A DNA stretch of 64,000 nt from JASGTU01 sp963821815 (lineage in GTDB: Bacteria; Chloroflexota; Anaerolineae; Caldilineales; Caldilineaceae). Positions 17,959-27,284 of this stretch are shown here, piece after piece. The stretch spans positions 1,922,001-1,986,000 of the forward strand of contig CAWGFG010000006.1 of the NCBI GenBank assembly GCA_963821815.1. The letters are read 5' to 3'. The notes beneath the pieces are model-generated. The model saw only the letters and a list, made by a program, of their open reading frames with translations. It searched no databases and was not told where the DNA came from. The translations under genes and the position numbers were made by a program. The number at the start of each line of letters is the position of its first letter. The stretch's first letter is position 1.

Positions 17959-18735
17959 GGCTTCAATCGGTGTCGGAGGCTGGTCGTATAATCCTGCCCT
18001 GCCGTTACGCCGGATGTTGATGAGGTCGATGAGCATGTTGATGGTATCGCGCGCCGGCTGAATGCGACTGTCGTCGCCATAGTACCAGTCGACTGGCACT
18101 TCATCGATGCGAATGCCTTGGCGCTGCGCGATAAATAACAGTTCGGCGTCAAAGCCCCAGCCGTCGATCCGCTGTAGTGGAAAAACGGCCTGCGCGGCTT
18201 CACGGCTGAAGCATTTGAACCCACACTGTGTGTCATGAATATCGGGCACGGCAATCCACCTCACCAGCAGATTGAACACGCGTCCCATCAGGTGACGGTA
18301 AGCCGGTTCGCCGTGGCGCACGGCGCCAGGGATCTCACGGCTGGCTACTGCGATGCCATAGCCAGCCGGCTCCAGTTCTGGCGGCAGCAGCCGCGTCACC
18401 TCGTGGATCGGCACAGCCAGGTCAGTATCGCTGAAGAGGAGGAACCGTCCGCGGCCATTCATAGCGCCGAGACGAACAGCATTGCCTTTGCCTTTATCGC
18501 TGTGCAGTAGCTTAATGACGAAGTTATCCGTCTCCTGATGATTGGCAGCAATAAACTGTTCTACAGCCTCGCTCGTCCTGTCGGTGGACCCATTTTCCAC
18601 GACCAGCACCTCAGCCGAGTACGGTTGCTCGCGCAGGAACACGGCTATCCGCTCCAGAGACGGCGGTAGACGTTTCTCTTCGTTATAGGCAGGAAGCACA
18701 ATCGTCAGATAGGGATTGCGCTGGATGCTTTCCAA
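17947..18735 (-). CDS. GT2 glycosyltransferase (ALG5/dolichyl-phosphate glucosyltransferase-like)
   Basis: 262 residues. YLTIVLPAYNEEKRLPPSL, LVVENGSTDRTSE and FSDTDLAVP are the GT-A donor and metal-binding motifs. NPY before the first strand, DTQCGFKCFSREAA and GWGFDAELLFIAQ are typical of enzymes that load glucose or another sugar onto polyprenyl phosphate. The start is TTG at 18735, supported by AGGAG seven bases upstream. It ends the six-gene minus-strand run that begins at ubiE, 38 bases after the PH-domain gene. The acceptor and sugar are not predictable. Confidence 0.87.
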   Translation of the reverse strand: MESIQRNPYLTIVLPAYNEEKRLPPSLERIAVFLREQPYSAEVLVVENGSTDRTSEAVEQFIAANHQETDNFVIKLLHSDKGKGNAVRLGAMNGRGRFLLFSDTDLAVPIHEVTRLLPPELEPAGYGIAVASREIPGAVRHGEPAYRHLMGRVFNLLVRWIAVPDIHDTQCGFKCFSREAAQAVFPLQRIDGWGFDAELLFIAQRQGIRIDEVPVDWYYGDDSRIQPARDTINMLIDLINIRRNGRAGLYDQPPTPIEASAV

Positions 18736-18773
18736 CAGACCACTCCTGTCGATACTTCAGCCCGAAAATCGGG

Positions 18774-19721
18774 CTAATACATTAGGCTCAATAGAGCCAT
18801 CAACGAAAACAACTGGACAATTCCAGTGCCGCCCCAGAGAACGAGGGCGCCGAATCGATCATTGCGCCACATCATCCATAGTCCCCAGCCACCATTCACG
18901 ATCCAAGCAAATAGGCCGATGATGGGCAGGAGGAAGAGGGCTTCTTTACTGCGCACCAAGTCCGGCTGACCGCCCACATTGTAGTGAAAGGCCAGAGCGT
19001 CCGGCAAATTTTGATAGCCAAGCATCAGCAGGCCAAACAACAACAGTGCACCTCCCAGCCCTGCGCCGAACAACAGCGTACCCAGCATATCCGCTCCGAA
19101 TGTGCGATTCCATGCACTTTTACGAACGGCCTCCGGCTTCACAACTGCCGTTGGACCCAGCTCGTGGTGCACCTGAACGGCGGCAACGAAGCTGTCGACG
19201 TCTGCAGGCGTCAGGGCGTAATACAGGTCATCTGTCTCCAGGATGACACTATCCGCCATGGAGCACGTACCGAGCATCAACACATTGAGCAAGCCGAGCG
19301 CCCTGCCCGTCGAGCCGATGTAGGGCGCTGGCCAGAATAGCACACCAGGGGCATCTAGCTCTGCGACACCTCCCTCGATGATACGCTTTACATGGGCCAA
19401 GGGTATGACCTGATGCGAAGAGGCCCAACGCACGGTGATAGCATTCCTGTCGATCCAGTAGACCAATGTAAAGGCCGACCAAACACGGTAGGCGAGATGC
19501 AAAACAACCGGGATACTGGCTATCACGATTACGATGAGCGCAAACTTGATCCAGTCGATAGGCCGTCGCAACATCCAAATCAGCATCAGCATATCGAACA
19601 GAATAAGCCAGCCGGTGATCACAACGCCTTCCCAGCGAGTTCTGTCGCGAACCGGTCGGAATACCATATTGGATGCTGACGCGCGCGGCGACCAATTCAT
19701 CATCAAGCCCGGGTTGATCAA
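18774..19721 (-). CDS. Membrane protein with bacterial PH-like and DUF1648-like domains
   Basis: 315 residues. Two membrane segments near the N-terminus (VVITGWLILFDMLMLIWML and FALIVIVIASIPVVLHLAY) precede a PH-like beta domain (FTLVYWIDRNAITVRW ... IPLAHVKRIIEGG). Two or three more membrane segments follow, with a DUF1648-like HYNVGGQPDLVRSKEAL. The likely start is TTG at 19721; ATG at 19703 is an alternative. It lies 32 bases after surE and 38 before the glycosyltransferase gene. Function is unknown; such proteins are envelope-associated. Confidence 0.7.
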   Translation of the reverse strand: MINPGLMMNWSPRASASNMVFRPVRDRTRWEGVVITGWLILFDMLMLIWMLRRPIDWIKFALIVIVIASIPVVLHLAYRVWSAFTLVYWIDRNAITVRWASSHQVIPLAHVKRIIEGGVAELDAPGVLFWPAPYIGSTGRALGLLNVLMLGTCSMADSVILETDDLYYALTPADVDSFVAAVQVHHELGPTAVVKPEAVRKSAWNRTFGADMLGTLLFGAGLGGALLLFGLLMLGYQNLPDALAFHYNVGGQPDLVRSKEALFLLPIIGLFAWIVNGGWGLWMMWRNDRFGALVLWGGTGIVQLFSLMALLSLMY

Positions 19722-19753
19722 GATGCCTATTGTATTCTCCGATCTCGCCCAGC

Positions 19754-20581
19754 CTAGAGTTCCGGCTGCTTAAGGGTCGACCATTCCGCCAACACATCCA
19801 TAAATGCGTGATTCGTCATATCTAGTGAAACGGGCGTAATGCTGATGCAGCCGTTCAGGACCGCCGCTGTGTCGGACCCATTGTTGGCGTCGTCGACCGC
19901 TTTGGCGCCGCCAAGCCAGTAGTAGGGCTGATCCCACGGATCTCGCCGCACTAGGAGTTCGTCGGTCGGGTAGTGACGGTTGCCGGTTCTCGTGATGTGT
20001 ATCTCCGCACCAGCGGCGATAGACAGCGGCGGCACGTTGATATTTAGAAGCGTCTTCGGCGGCAAGCCCTTCTCCATCACTTCCACCGCGAGCTCCGCTG
20101 CGGTTTCCGCTGCCAGAGCAATGCCGTTCTCTTCTGGATCCTCTTCCGCCGCGTAGAAGCCCGTGCTCACGGCGATGCCGGGTATTCCCTTGATGGTCGC
20201 CTCCATGGCGCAGGCAACGGTTCCGCTGTAGGTGATATCCACACCAAGATTGTAGCCGCTGTTGATGCCGCTGACCACGAGGTCCGGCACGGGGCCGATA
20301 GCGCCTCCCGCTGCCAAGGCCACACAGTCCGTCGGGCTGCCGCTACTGCTATACGCCTGGATGCCGTCCGGCAGCGTAACTGACGCAACACGCAAGGGCA
20401 TGAACATGGTCTTCGCGTGGCTGGATGCGCTTCTATTGCCCTCCGGAGCCAGGATTATCACATCACCGACATCCATAAGCCGCTTCGCCAATGCAAGCAG
20501 TCCTACACTGCGTACGCCGTCATCGTTTGTCACCAATATTGTCGGCATTTTGCCACTACTTACCTTCATTGAAGTCATCAA
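19754..20581 (-). CDS. surE: 5'/3'-nucleotidase SurE
   Basis: 275 residues. MPTILVTNDDGVRSVG holds the paired aspartates that bind the divalent metal. Ser and Asn ligands are in EGNRSASSHAKT and VSGINSGYNLGVDITYSGTV. It dephosphorylates nucleoside monophosphates and is often linked with stationary-phase survival. ATG 20581 adds 11 residues before the conserved start; ATG 20548 (MPTILVTN) is an equally plausible initiation site. It is 18 bases downstream of the PBP gene in the same run. Confidence 0.95.
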   Translation of the reverse strand: MMTSMKVSSGKMPTILVTNDDGVRSVGLLALAKRLMDVGDVIILAPEGNRSASSHAKTMFMPLRVASVTLPDGIQAYSSSGSPTDCVALAAGGAIGPVPDLVVSGINSGYNLGVDITYSGTVACAMEATIKGIPGIAVSTGFYAAEEDPEENGIALAAETAAELAVEVMEKGLPPKTLLNINVPPLSIAAGAEIHITRTGNRHYPTDELLVRRDPWDQPYYWLGGAKAVDDANNGSDTAAVLNGCISITPVSLDMTNHAFMDVLAEWSTLKQPEL

Positions 20582-20599
20582 TGGTTGATGGCAACATCG

Positions 20600-23500
20600 C
20601 TACTCATCTTTCGGCGGACGCTTGCGCACCCATACGCGCACCTCGTCGCTTTCCGTTTCGTTCCCTGCTCTATCCTTGGCAATCACTTTGATCAGATGAC
20701 CCTCAAAGTAGACGCCGTTGCTCGTTTGGGCTGCGACGAAGCCATCCTCAAACGGTCTTGCGCGGCCCGGCTGCACGTCGGGATCATCGCTTTCGAACGC
20801 GAGCCAGTTCTCCGTAGCCGCCGATTCAATCTGCGCAATATCGCGCATCACAATCGGCCATCGTTCATTGTACGGTGATACTGTGCGAGTAGCGAAACTC
20901 GTCTCATCGATTATGTACTCGACGCTATCGAACGCCCAGCGGTCATTGACCAAGGCGTTGATGTTGATCTGCTCGTCGTCTTCCATCACGTAGAGCTGGT
21001 CCGTTTCAGGCTCGCTAATGATAACGGTCGGCGGCGTATTGTCGATAGTGGCAGGCGTGATCCACACGCGCTGCCCGTCGCCGCGGTTCACCGTCAGTCG
21101 CAACGTAATTGGACCTTCCTCCAGGCCAGTTGTGTCGAAGACTTCAAGCCGTCCATTCTGCACATCGCCGCCGTGTTCGCCGCCAATGCCGAACCACTCC
21201 TGCGGATCAGTTCCGTAGCCGTATTCCAGGCGATAGGAGCCGCCGCGTGCGTTGCCGATAAGCTCGTAGACGCCGCCAAGGTAACCGTGCAGTGGCGGCT
21301 GCGTAATGGCTGCTTCCTGGTCGTAGTCTGCGAACCCGGTCACAGATTCCTCTTCCGGCGGCTGCTCGATACCGTTGTCGCGCACCCAGTCAGTCGCCTC
21401 CTGGGGCAGAATCATATAGATTCTTCTTTCGACACGGTCGGAAGGCGTATCCGGCGTTGCTAGCTTACCGTTTTCCGTATCGATTTCGAAGGGCTGCCAA
21501 ATACTGTCCTCGATGGTCGGTTCAGTGCCGGCAACAAAGATCTCGCTGCGTTGATCTGATGCCGGGCAGTCGGCTGACGGCAACAGACCGCTAGGTGTAC
21601 AGACCGCAGCGGAGACAATGCCGGGCGGTTGATCGTACCAACCAGCGGGTAGGTTCTCATGATACTTGCGCATGACCTGATTCCAGATAGGCGCTGCGCC
21701 CGAAAGACCGGTCACATTCTCCATGGACTCATTATCGGTGTTGCCGACCCACACGCCTACGGTTAACTGTGGCGTGAATCCCATGGTCCAGTTATCCTTC
21801 CAACCGTTGGTCGTGCCAGTCTTGGCGGCCACTCTACGATCCGGCAGCGTTAACGCGGTATTGGCGCCGAACGAGGGTGCGCGAGCCACATCGTCGCTCA
21901 TGATGTCCGCCATGAGATAAGCGACATCCGCGCTGACGATGCGTTCAGCTCCCGGCTGCTCATACTCCTTCAGAATGTTACCGTCGCTGTCACGAACCTG
22001 AAGCACCGTCACAGGGTCTAGATTGCGGAAACCGTCACGCGCCTCGTCGGCACTGACGGGCTCGCCCACCATGACACCGCCATTGCCCAGCACACTGTAG
22101 GCGTAGGTATGGTCCAGAAGCGAGACTTCACCGCCGCCTAATACCAGACTCAATCCATAGAAATTGAGACCGCGGTCCAGCCCGTTGATGCCCATGCGAT
22201 GGGCTGTCCGCAGCGCGTTTGCTACGCCAACCTGGTCCATCACTTTGATGGCTGGTATGTTATAGGAGCGTGCCAGCGCATTGCGTATGGAAACTGGGCC
22301 ATGATACTGGCGATCGTAATTCTCGGGTCGGTAGTATGTGCCGTCAGCCTCCGGGAAGGCGGTCGGTACGTCTAGAATCATTGTCGCCGGTGTCATATCT
22401 TGCTGTAGCGCGGTCAAATAGACATAGGGCTTAAAGCTGGACCCAGGCTGGCGTTGCGCCGTAGCGACATTTACCTGCCCGTCGATCTCGTCGTTGTTAT
22501 AGTCCAGAGAACCAACCATAGCCAGCACTTCGCCGGTGTCGTTGCGAATGGCTACTACCGCTGCGTTACTCGCATTCTTACCCGTCTCCATAAGTTGACC
22601 GACTTGTTCGCGCGCCACCTGCTCTGCATACTGCTGCAGTTCTACATCCAACGTGGTATAAACCGAAAGACCGTGCTTCCAGATATAGTAGGGATCGTCT
22701 GTCGTGTTGTATTCGTTCTTGATTTGGTCCAGGACGTAGAGCGCAAAGTGAGGCGCCGTTAAAATATCAAAACGCTCAGCCACAGAGGTGCGCAAGCTGA
22801 GCTGCTCGTTGAAAGCGGCGTCTGCTTGCTCTTCTGTGATGTAACCCGCATCCACCATTGCCTGCAGCGTGATCCCCTGCCGGCGTTTTGCATCTTCTGG
22901 CGAATCGATCGGATTGAGCGCCGGATACTGCGGCACTGCCGTTAGCATGGCAGCTTCGGCTAAGGTTAGTTCGCTACTACTCTTGCCAAAATAGACCTGG
23001 CTAGCCGCCTCGACGCCATAGGCCAGGTTCCCGTAAAAGTTGTTGTTCAGATACCAGCTCAGCACGCGCTCTTTGGGATATTTGCGTGTGACTTCCAGCG
23101 CCAGGATCACTTCCTTAATCTTACGCGCATAGCTTTGCTGCGCCCGCTCTTCGGGAGAAATCACAACGTTCTTTATGAGCTGCTGTGTAATGGATGAACC
23201 GCCTTGCACACTGCCGCCCTGCATGTTGGACATGAAAGCACGCAGCAGACCGCGCACATTGATGCCTGGATGCTCCCAGAAGTCGCGGTCCTCGTTGGCG
23301 ACAGCCGCCATAGGCAGCCACGGCGACATCTCACCCAACGACACAAACGTACGGTCGCCTCGGAACGGACGCGGGTCCACGCTCTCGTAGAGCAAATACT
23401 CGCCCGTGCGGTCATAGATGCGCACGGTCTCAAATTCTTCTTGCTGCGTTTCGATGGCGCTCACATCGGGCAACTGCGAGGCGTACGTCTGATAGACGCC

Positions 23501-23674
23501 GACACCGATGGCCACGCCAGCTCCGGTTAGGATGAGCCCGGTCACGAAGACAATCAGGAAAATGGCTAGAAAACTCTGGCTGATCCATAGCAGCGGGCGC
23601 GGTCGATTGGTGCGAGCACACGCTCGTTTACGACGTGCGATCATGATATGATCGTGTCGTTCTAGTTTACCCAT
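20600..23674 (-). CDS. Class A penicillin-binding protein (PBP1A type) with long C-terminal tail
   Basis: 1024 residues. It has a basic cytoplasmic tail and one membrane anchor (SFLAIFLIVFVTGLILTGAG). The GT51 glycosyltransferase domain shows AVANEDRDFWEHPG, GGSSITQQLIKN and RKIKEVILALEVTR. The transpeptidase domain has SxxK in RQPGSSFKPYVYL, SxN in ARSYNIPA and KTG in AAKTGTTNGWKDN. After about residue 750 there is a C-terminal region of about 250 residues. It includes an Ig-like module (GGVYELIGNARGGSYRLEYG ... GLEEGPITLRLTVN) resembling the tail of the RodZ-like protein at 58758, and a final beta domain. It polymerises and crosslinks peptidoglycan outside the membrane. Confidence 0.95.
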   Translation of the reverse strand: MGKLERHDHIMIARRKRACARTNRPRPLLWISQSFLAIFLIVFVTGLILTGAGVAIGVGVYQTYASQLPDVSAIETQQEEFETVRIYDRTGEYLLYESVDPRPFRGDRTFVSLGEMSPWLPMAAVANEDRDFWEHPGINVRGLLRAFMSNMQGGSVQGGSSITQQLIKNVVISPEERAQQSYARKIKEVILALEVTRKYPKERVLSWYLNNNFYGNLAYGVEAASQVYFGKSSSELTLAEAAMLTAVPQYPALNPIDSPEDAKRRQGITLQAMVDAGYITEEQADAAFNEQLSLRTSVAERFDILTAPHFALYVLDQIKNEYNTTDDPYYIWKHGLSVYTTLDVELQQYAEQVAREQVGQLMETGKNASNAAVVAIRNDTGEVLAMVGSLDYNNDEIDGQVNVATAQRQPGSSFKPYVYLTALQQDMTPATMILDVPTAFPEADGTYYRPENYDRQYHGPVSIRNALARSYNIPAIKVMDQVGVANALRTAHRMGINGLDRGLNFYGLSLVLGGGEVSLLDHTYAYSVLGNGGVMVGEPVSADEARDGFRNLDPVTVLQVRDSDGNILKEYEQPGAERIVSADVAYLMADIMSDDVARAPSFGANTALTLPDRRVAAKTGTTNGWKDNWTMGFTPQLTVGVWVGNTDNESMENVTGLSGAAPIWNQVMRKYHENLPAGWYDQPPGIVSAAVCTPSGLLPSADCPASDQRSEIFVAGTEPTIEDSIWQPFEIDTENGKLATPDTPSDRVERRIYMILPQEATDWVRDNGIEQPPEEESVTGFADYDQEAAITQPPLHGYLGGVYELIGNARGGSYRLEYGYGTDPQEWFGIGGEHGGDVQNGRLEVFDTTGLEEGPITLRLTVNRGDGQRVWITPATIDNTPPTVIISEPETDQLYVMEDDEQININALVNDRWAFDSVEYIIDETSFATRTVSPYNERWPIVMRDIAQIESAATENWLAFESDDPDVQPGRARPFEDGFVAAQTSNGVYFEGHLIKVIAKDRAGNETESDEVRVWVRKRPPKDE

Positions 23675-23726
23675 ACGTAGCTACCTCAAATTAGCGAAAG
23701 GTGCAGAAGACAAAATCGAACCGTCT

Positions 23727-24503
23727 TCAAGCAACCTTCTCCACAACAAGTAAGTGACTGATGCCGAAGCCGGTCAGGCCGATGCGTTCCATAGCATAGG
23801 TTGCGAATCGAAGCATCTTGCTCAGAGCAGGACGCCGATATGCCAGGTTGTCATATCCCGGCATGACGCGGCTGTGATGCACAACTCGCACAGGCAATCC
23901 TAGGAATAAGGCGAGAAGCCCTTTTGCCGTATAGGCTCGGACGTGCGGCGCCAGCTTGTTGCGCACGGTGTCAGGCAAATAGTTGATCAGCGGCGTATTG
24001 CCGAAGTGATACTCGCCGCGCCAGTAGTGGCCATGCGTCTCGAACGGATACCAACGGTTCGGCGCGAAGACCACCGCCCGTCCCCCTACTTTCAACACAC
24101 GCACCAACTCATCAACCGCAAGCTTATCGTTGCCCACGTGCTCAAGCACTTCATGGCTAAAAACCAGATCGAAGGCGTCGTCCGGATAGGGCAAATACTC
24201 GCACATCGCGAGCTGCAAAGCTGCATTGGGTACGTTTTCCTGCGCCAGCTTCAGGTGCTCCGGCTCGATATCCATACCCCACACATCATGAGCATAAGGT
24301 TGCAAGGCACGCACATACATGCCGACACCGCAACCATCCACCAGAATGCGCTCGACCGGCAGCGTATATTTGGCAAGCCCATGCTCCACGACCATGGCCA
24401 AGCGCCGATCCTGACCGGCGCGCCATACAAAGCTGGGATTGCCGCGCAGTGCGGCGCGTTCTCCGTGTAAATCCAGAGCGCTGGTGTCTGCCGTTGTCGT
24501 CAT
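23727..24503 (-). CDS. Class I SAM-dependent methyltransferase
   Basis: 258 residues with a Methyltransf_11-type fold: SAM-binding ILVDGCGVGMYVRAL, acidic MDIEPEHL, MCEYLPYPDDAFDLVFSHEVLEHV and KVGGRAVVFAPN. The C-terminal half has no recognisable substrate domain. It sits 18 bases downstream of ubiE and 52 upstream of the PBP gene, so it shares their transcript. Methyl acceptor unknown; a quinone, lipid or cell-wall substrate would suit the neighbourhood but is not shown. Confidence 0.82.
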   Translation of the reverse strand: MTTTADTSALDLHGERAALRGNPSFVWRAGQDRRLAMVVEHGLAKYTLPVERILVDGCGVGMYVRALQPYAHDVWGMDIEPEHLKLAQENVPNAALQLAMCEYLPYPDDAFDLVFSHEVLEHVGNDKLAVDELVRVLKVGGRAVVFAPNRWYPFETHGHYWRGEYHFGNTPLINYLPDTVRNKLAPHVRAYTAKGLLALFLGLPVRVVHHSRVMPGYDNLAYRRPALSKMLRFATYAMERIGLTGFGISHLLVVEKVA

Positions 24504-24521
24504 TGTACTGGCTCGCTCTCG

Positions 24522-25244
24522 CTATTTCGTTCCCACATGTATCGCAACGGCATTGAACATGAGCGACCTATAGATAACGTTTCGCAATCCGGCTTGTTCC
24601 ATGACCCGAACCAACGCCTGCGGCGTCGGGAAGTCCTCCGTGCTTGCTGGCAGATAAGAATAGGCTTCGCGATCGTTGGCAATGAGTCCGCCTACGATGG
24701 GAACTATCGTGAAGAAATAGAGGCGAAACAGCGGTCCTAAAGCGCTCAGACGCGGCGGCGAGGTCTCCAAGCAGACAACCCGACCGCCGGGCTTGACCAC
24801 GCGCATTTGTTCGGCAAAAGCGGCCCGCCTGTCAACAACATTGCGCATCATAAAGCTACTGATGGCAGCGTCAAACTTGTTGTCTTCGAATGGCAGTACA
24901 TACGCATCGCCAAGCGTGTATTCAATTGGCGGCGCCGTGTGATGGTTGCTTCCGACCTGCACCATCTCCCAAGTAAAGTCTGCGGCAACGATTTCTGCCG
25001 CCGGGTACGCCTTCCGACCCTCACGTGCCACCGCACCGGTGCCAGTTCCAACGTCCAGAAGCTTACCCTTGGCTGGCACATTGCAGAGTTCAATAGCTTC
25101 TCGGATCCAACGCCGGTCCTGACCCAGCGACATCAGCGTATTCAGCAGATCGTAGTTGCCTGCAATACGTCCGAACATTCTGTTGACGTACTCAGGCTTG
25201 TTCTCTGCATCCGGTAATACTTTGGTAGCTTTACTGCCAGGCAT
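24522..25244 (-). CDS. ubiE: Demethylmenaquinone methyltransferase UbiE/MenG
   Basis: 240 residues. MFGRIAGNYDLLNTLMSLGQDRRW is the UbiE/COQ5 signature 1 region. LLDVGTGTGAVA binds SAM, and RVVKPGGRVVCLETSPP is signature 2. It methylates demethylmenaquinone in the last step of menaquinone synthesis at the membrane. It begins the minus-strand run ubiE, methyltransferase, PBP, surE, PH protein, GT2. The 123-base gap before it may hold the promoter. Confidence 0.93.
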   Translation of the reverse strand: MPGSKATKVLPDAENKPEYVNRMFGRIAGNYDLLNTLMSLGQDRRWIREAIELCNVPAKGKLLDVGTGTGAVAREGRKAYPAAEIVAADFTWEMVQVGSNHHTAPPIEYTLGDAYVLPFEDNKFDAAISSFMMRNVVDRRAAFAEQMRVVKPGGRVVCLETSPPRLSALGPLFRLYFFTIVPIVGGLIANDREAYSYLPASTEDFPTPQALVRVMEQAGLRNVIYRSLMFNAVAIHVGTK

Positions 25245-25367
25245 TCGCTTCCTCTATTTCCACAACCGTCTTGAGTTCGATATTTTACAGGTTGTTCATT
25301 TCGCAACGCAGTGTTACACAGCCAACAATTGTGTAGTGAGGCACGCCACTACTGCCATTGCCGCCGA

Positions 25368-25994
25368 CTATCTACTCGCCATGGGCCAGTAATCATATTC
25401 GATGTGATGGGCGGTCGCTGCAGCCGCTTCAGCGCCATACAGCCTGCTGAGCACGTACAGTGCCATGTCAATGCCGGCGCTGACTCCAGCGCTCGTAACG
25501 ATAGGCCACTGGTCGACCCAACGAACGGACTCATGGACGTCGATGGAAGGATAGGTCTCGCGCATACGCTCTATGCTGGCCCAGTGTGTCGTCGCTGATT
25601 TACCGTTTAGCAGGCCGGTCTGTGCCAACAGAAAACTGCCGGTGCATACGCTGGCTGTGACTTCGACATGCGAGCTGCGCTCTGCAAGCCAATCCAGTAA
25701 CTCCTGTCGTTCCACCGCCGAACGCGTGCCCATACCGCCTGGAACCACGAGTATGTCCATAGGCGGACAATCCGCTAGCGCGTAATCCGGAAGAATGGTA
25801 ACCGGATTATTGCAGCGTATTGGCTCTGCTTTCTCGGCTACAGTGAAGACAGTCAAGTAGCGCACGCTGCTATCAGACGCTGGCCGCGCCGCGCTGAATA
25901 CCTCAAATGGGCCGGCGAAGTCCAGCAGTTCGACACCGGGAAAAAGCAGTACGCCTACCGACCGTTGTTTGGATTTATCGCTCGCCATTGCCAT
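25368..25994 (-). CDS. DJ-1/PfpI family protein (glutamine amidotransferase-like)
   Basis: 208 residues. VGVLLFPGVELLDFAGPFEVF, LVVPGGMGTR and the nucleophile elbow ASVCTGSFLLAQTGLLNG (reactive cysteine) define the DJ-1/PfpI fold. The following THWASIERM and ITSAGVSAGIDMALYV resemble isonitrile-hydratase-like members and the N-terminal part of AraC-type GATase-1 regulators, but no DNA-binding domain follows. It may be a hydratase, protease or stress protein. It starts four bases after the GDPD stop, so they are co-transcribed. Confidence 0.87.
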   Translation of the reverse strand: MAMASDKSKQRSVGVLLFPGVELLDFAGPFEVFSAARPASDSSVRYLTVFTVAEKAEPIRCNNPVTILPDYALADCPPMDILVVPGGMGTRSAVERQELLDWLAERSSHVEVTASVCTGSFLLAQTGLLNGKSATTHWASIERMRETYPSIDVHESVRWVDQWPIVTSAGVSAGIDMALYVLSRLYGAEAAAATAHHIEYDYWPMASR

Positions 25995-25998
25995 CCTA

Positions 25999-26808
25999 TC
26001 AATGCCTCCCGTGACGCTCTAGCGCCTCAATCGTCGCTCGGGGTGAGTTCGTAAGGAGTGCGTCAACGCCCAGCAACAGATAGTACCACATTCTCTTCTC
26101 GGGAGTTGTGTCCAGCGGTGCGACGATCGAACCCAACCTGTGCGCGTGCGCTACATAGAACGGATTCACGAAGAGAAGGGGCCATGCCGGGCCAAATAGC
26201 GCTGTACCGGAGCGGGGTAATGGTTGCTTGAATGTAATCAATCCCGTTGGCAGCTCCGCGCAGACGTTCGACATCGTGTACACGCGCTGCATATCAAACG
26301 ACACGATAGCCGATCGCTGCATAACACCATAGGCTGTCAGCACGTCCACCAGCCGTTGTGCGTAATGGCTAGCGGTGAACTTGTGATCCTTCAATTCTAG
26401 CAGCAGCGGCGCTTTGCCCTGTGTCATGGTCAACAGCTCGACAAGCGTCGGAATTTCTTCCTCAGTCACCTCGCCTGCTGATGTGACGTTGTGATATTGG
26501 CGCAACTGTTCCAAAGAATGGCGCTGTACGCAGCCTGTGCCGTTGGTGGTTCGGTCTACCGTTTCGTCGTGTATAAGGACAAACTCGCCATCTTTCGTAA
26601 TGCGAATATCCGTTTCCAGCACGTCAGCGCCTTGCTCTAGCGCCCTCCGGAACGATGCCAGCGTATTTTCGGGCTGTTCCAGCGGTGCGCCACGATGGCC
26701 AATCACCAGGGGCCGGCGTCGCCTACCTTTGCTCGAACGGAAATCAGCCCATGTAGGCGCGCCCCTCGTTTCGAGTTCGCTATCTGGTTTTGATTCCGTG
26801 TCAGTCAA
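25999..26808 (-). CDS. Glycerophosphodiester phosphodiesterase
   Basis: 269 residues. The GDPD signature is complete: VIGHRGAPLEQPENTLASF with the catalytic histidine, LETDIRITKDGEFVLIHDETVDRTTNG with the metal-binding Glu/Asp and second histidine, and LLLELK further on. It hydrolyses glycerophosphodiesters to glycerol 3-phosphate and an alcohol. There is no signal peptide, so it is probably cytoplasmic (UgpQ-like). It is the first gene of a two-gene operon with the PfpI-family gene. Confidence 0.92.
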   Translation of the reverse strand: MTDTESKPDSELETRGAPTWADFRSSKGRRRRPLVIGHRGAPLEQPENTLASFRRALEQGADVLETDIRITKDGEFVLIHDETVDRTTNGTGCVQRHSLEQLRQYHNVTSAGEVTEEEIPTLVELLTMTQGKAPLLLELKDHKFTASHYAQRLVDVLTAYGVMQRSAIVSFDMQRVYTMSNVCAELPTGLITFKQPLPRSGTALFGPAWPLLFVNPFYVAHAHRLGSIVAPLDTTPEKRMWYYLLLGVDALLTNSPRATIEALERHGRH

Positions 26809-26866
26809 GGTTCAGGATCCTATAGCAAGAAAACTGGTTTCACTTCTAAGAACATCGTCAGAAGAT

Positions 26867-26934
26867 GTCATGCTGAATGCAATGAAGCATCTACCAGTAC
26901 GAATGAGGAGATCCTTCGCTGCGCTCAGGATGAC
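26867..26934. repeat. Dispersed palindromic element (GTCAT-CTGA ... TCAG-ATGAC type)
   Basis: The left arm starts GTCATGCTGAATGCAATGAA and the right arm ends TTCGCTGCGCTCAGGATGAC; they are imperfect inverted copies over about 26 bases. The right arm closely matches a palindromic intergenic repeat known from many environmental bacteria, here with a decayed left arm. No second copy was noticed in this window. Confidence 0.65.
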
Positions 26935-27179
26935 CGATGTCCTTGCTGTTTTTACGTTGCTAGTCGTATCAACACTCAGGGTGAATTCTACCGCAGGTTG
27001 AAAATGCGACACAGCCCGCACAGTGATTGTGGCAACTGCACGATCCTATTGTGATGAATACTATTGCGTTGAAGCAGGCTCGGCGTAGTTTAGGTTCGGG
27101 GATCACTTTTCCGACGAGGAATTACTGAGATCGTGTGTGAGTGGCCTTCCTGAGCAAATATCAGCTAAATCGGTAATAA

Positions 27180-27204
27180 GAAAGGGCCGCTGAGCGACCC
27201 TTTC
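27180..27204 (-). terminator. Likely terminator of the CAP-domain gene
   Basis: GAAAGGG and CCCTTTC enclose an inner CGC/GCG pair. On the minus strand TTATTACC follows. It lies about 80 bases after the stop at 27285. Confidence 0.45.
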
Positions 27205-27284
27205 CTAGTGATTCTTGCAAAACATGTGTCCAGTGCTGTTCTGCTATGTGCAGATGTGTTTCTCACAACGACGTTAAGACATGA

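Larger units (their letters stand above)
26809..27284. other. Gene-free stretch between GDPD and the CAP-domain gene
   Basis: 476 bases with only short non-coding frames. It contains a 68-base imperfect palindrome (26867-26934) and the terminator hairpin at 27180-27204, both listed separately. Nothing else is recognised. Confidence 0.6.

Noticed and set aside
26812..27021. Small minus-strand frame of 69 residues
   Set aside because: It is produced by the palindromic repeat (ILSAAKDLL-type translation), a common false gene.
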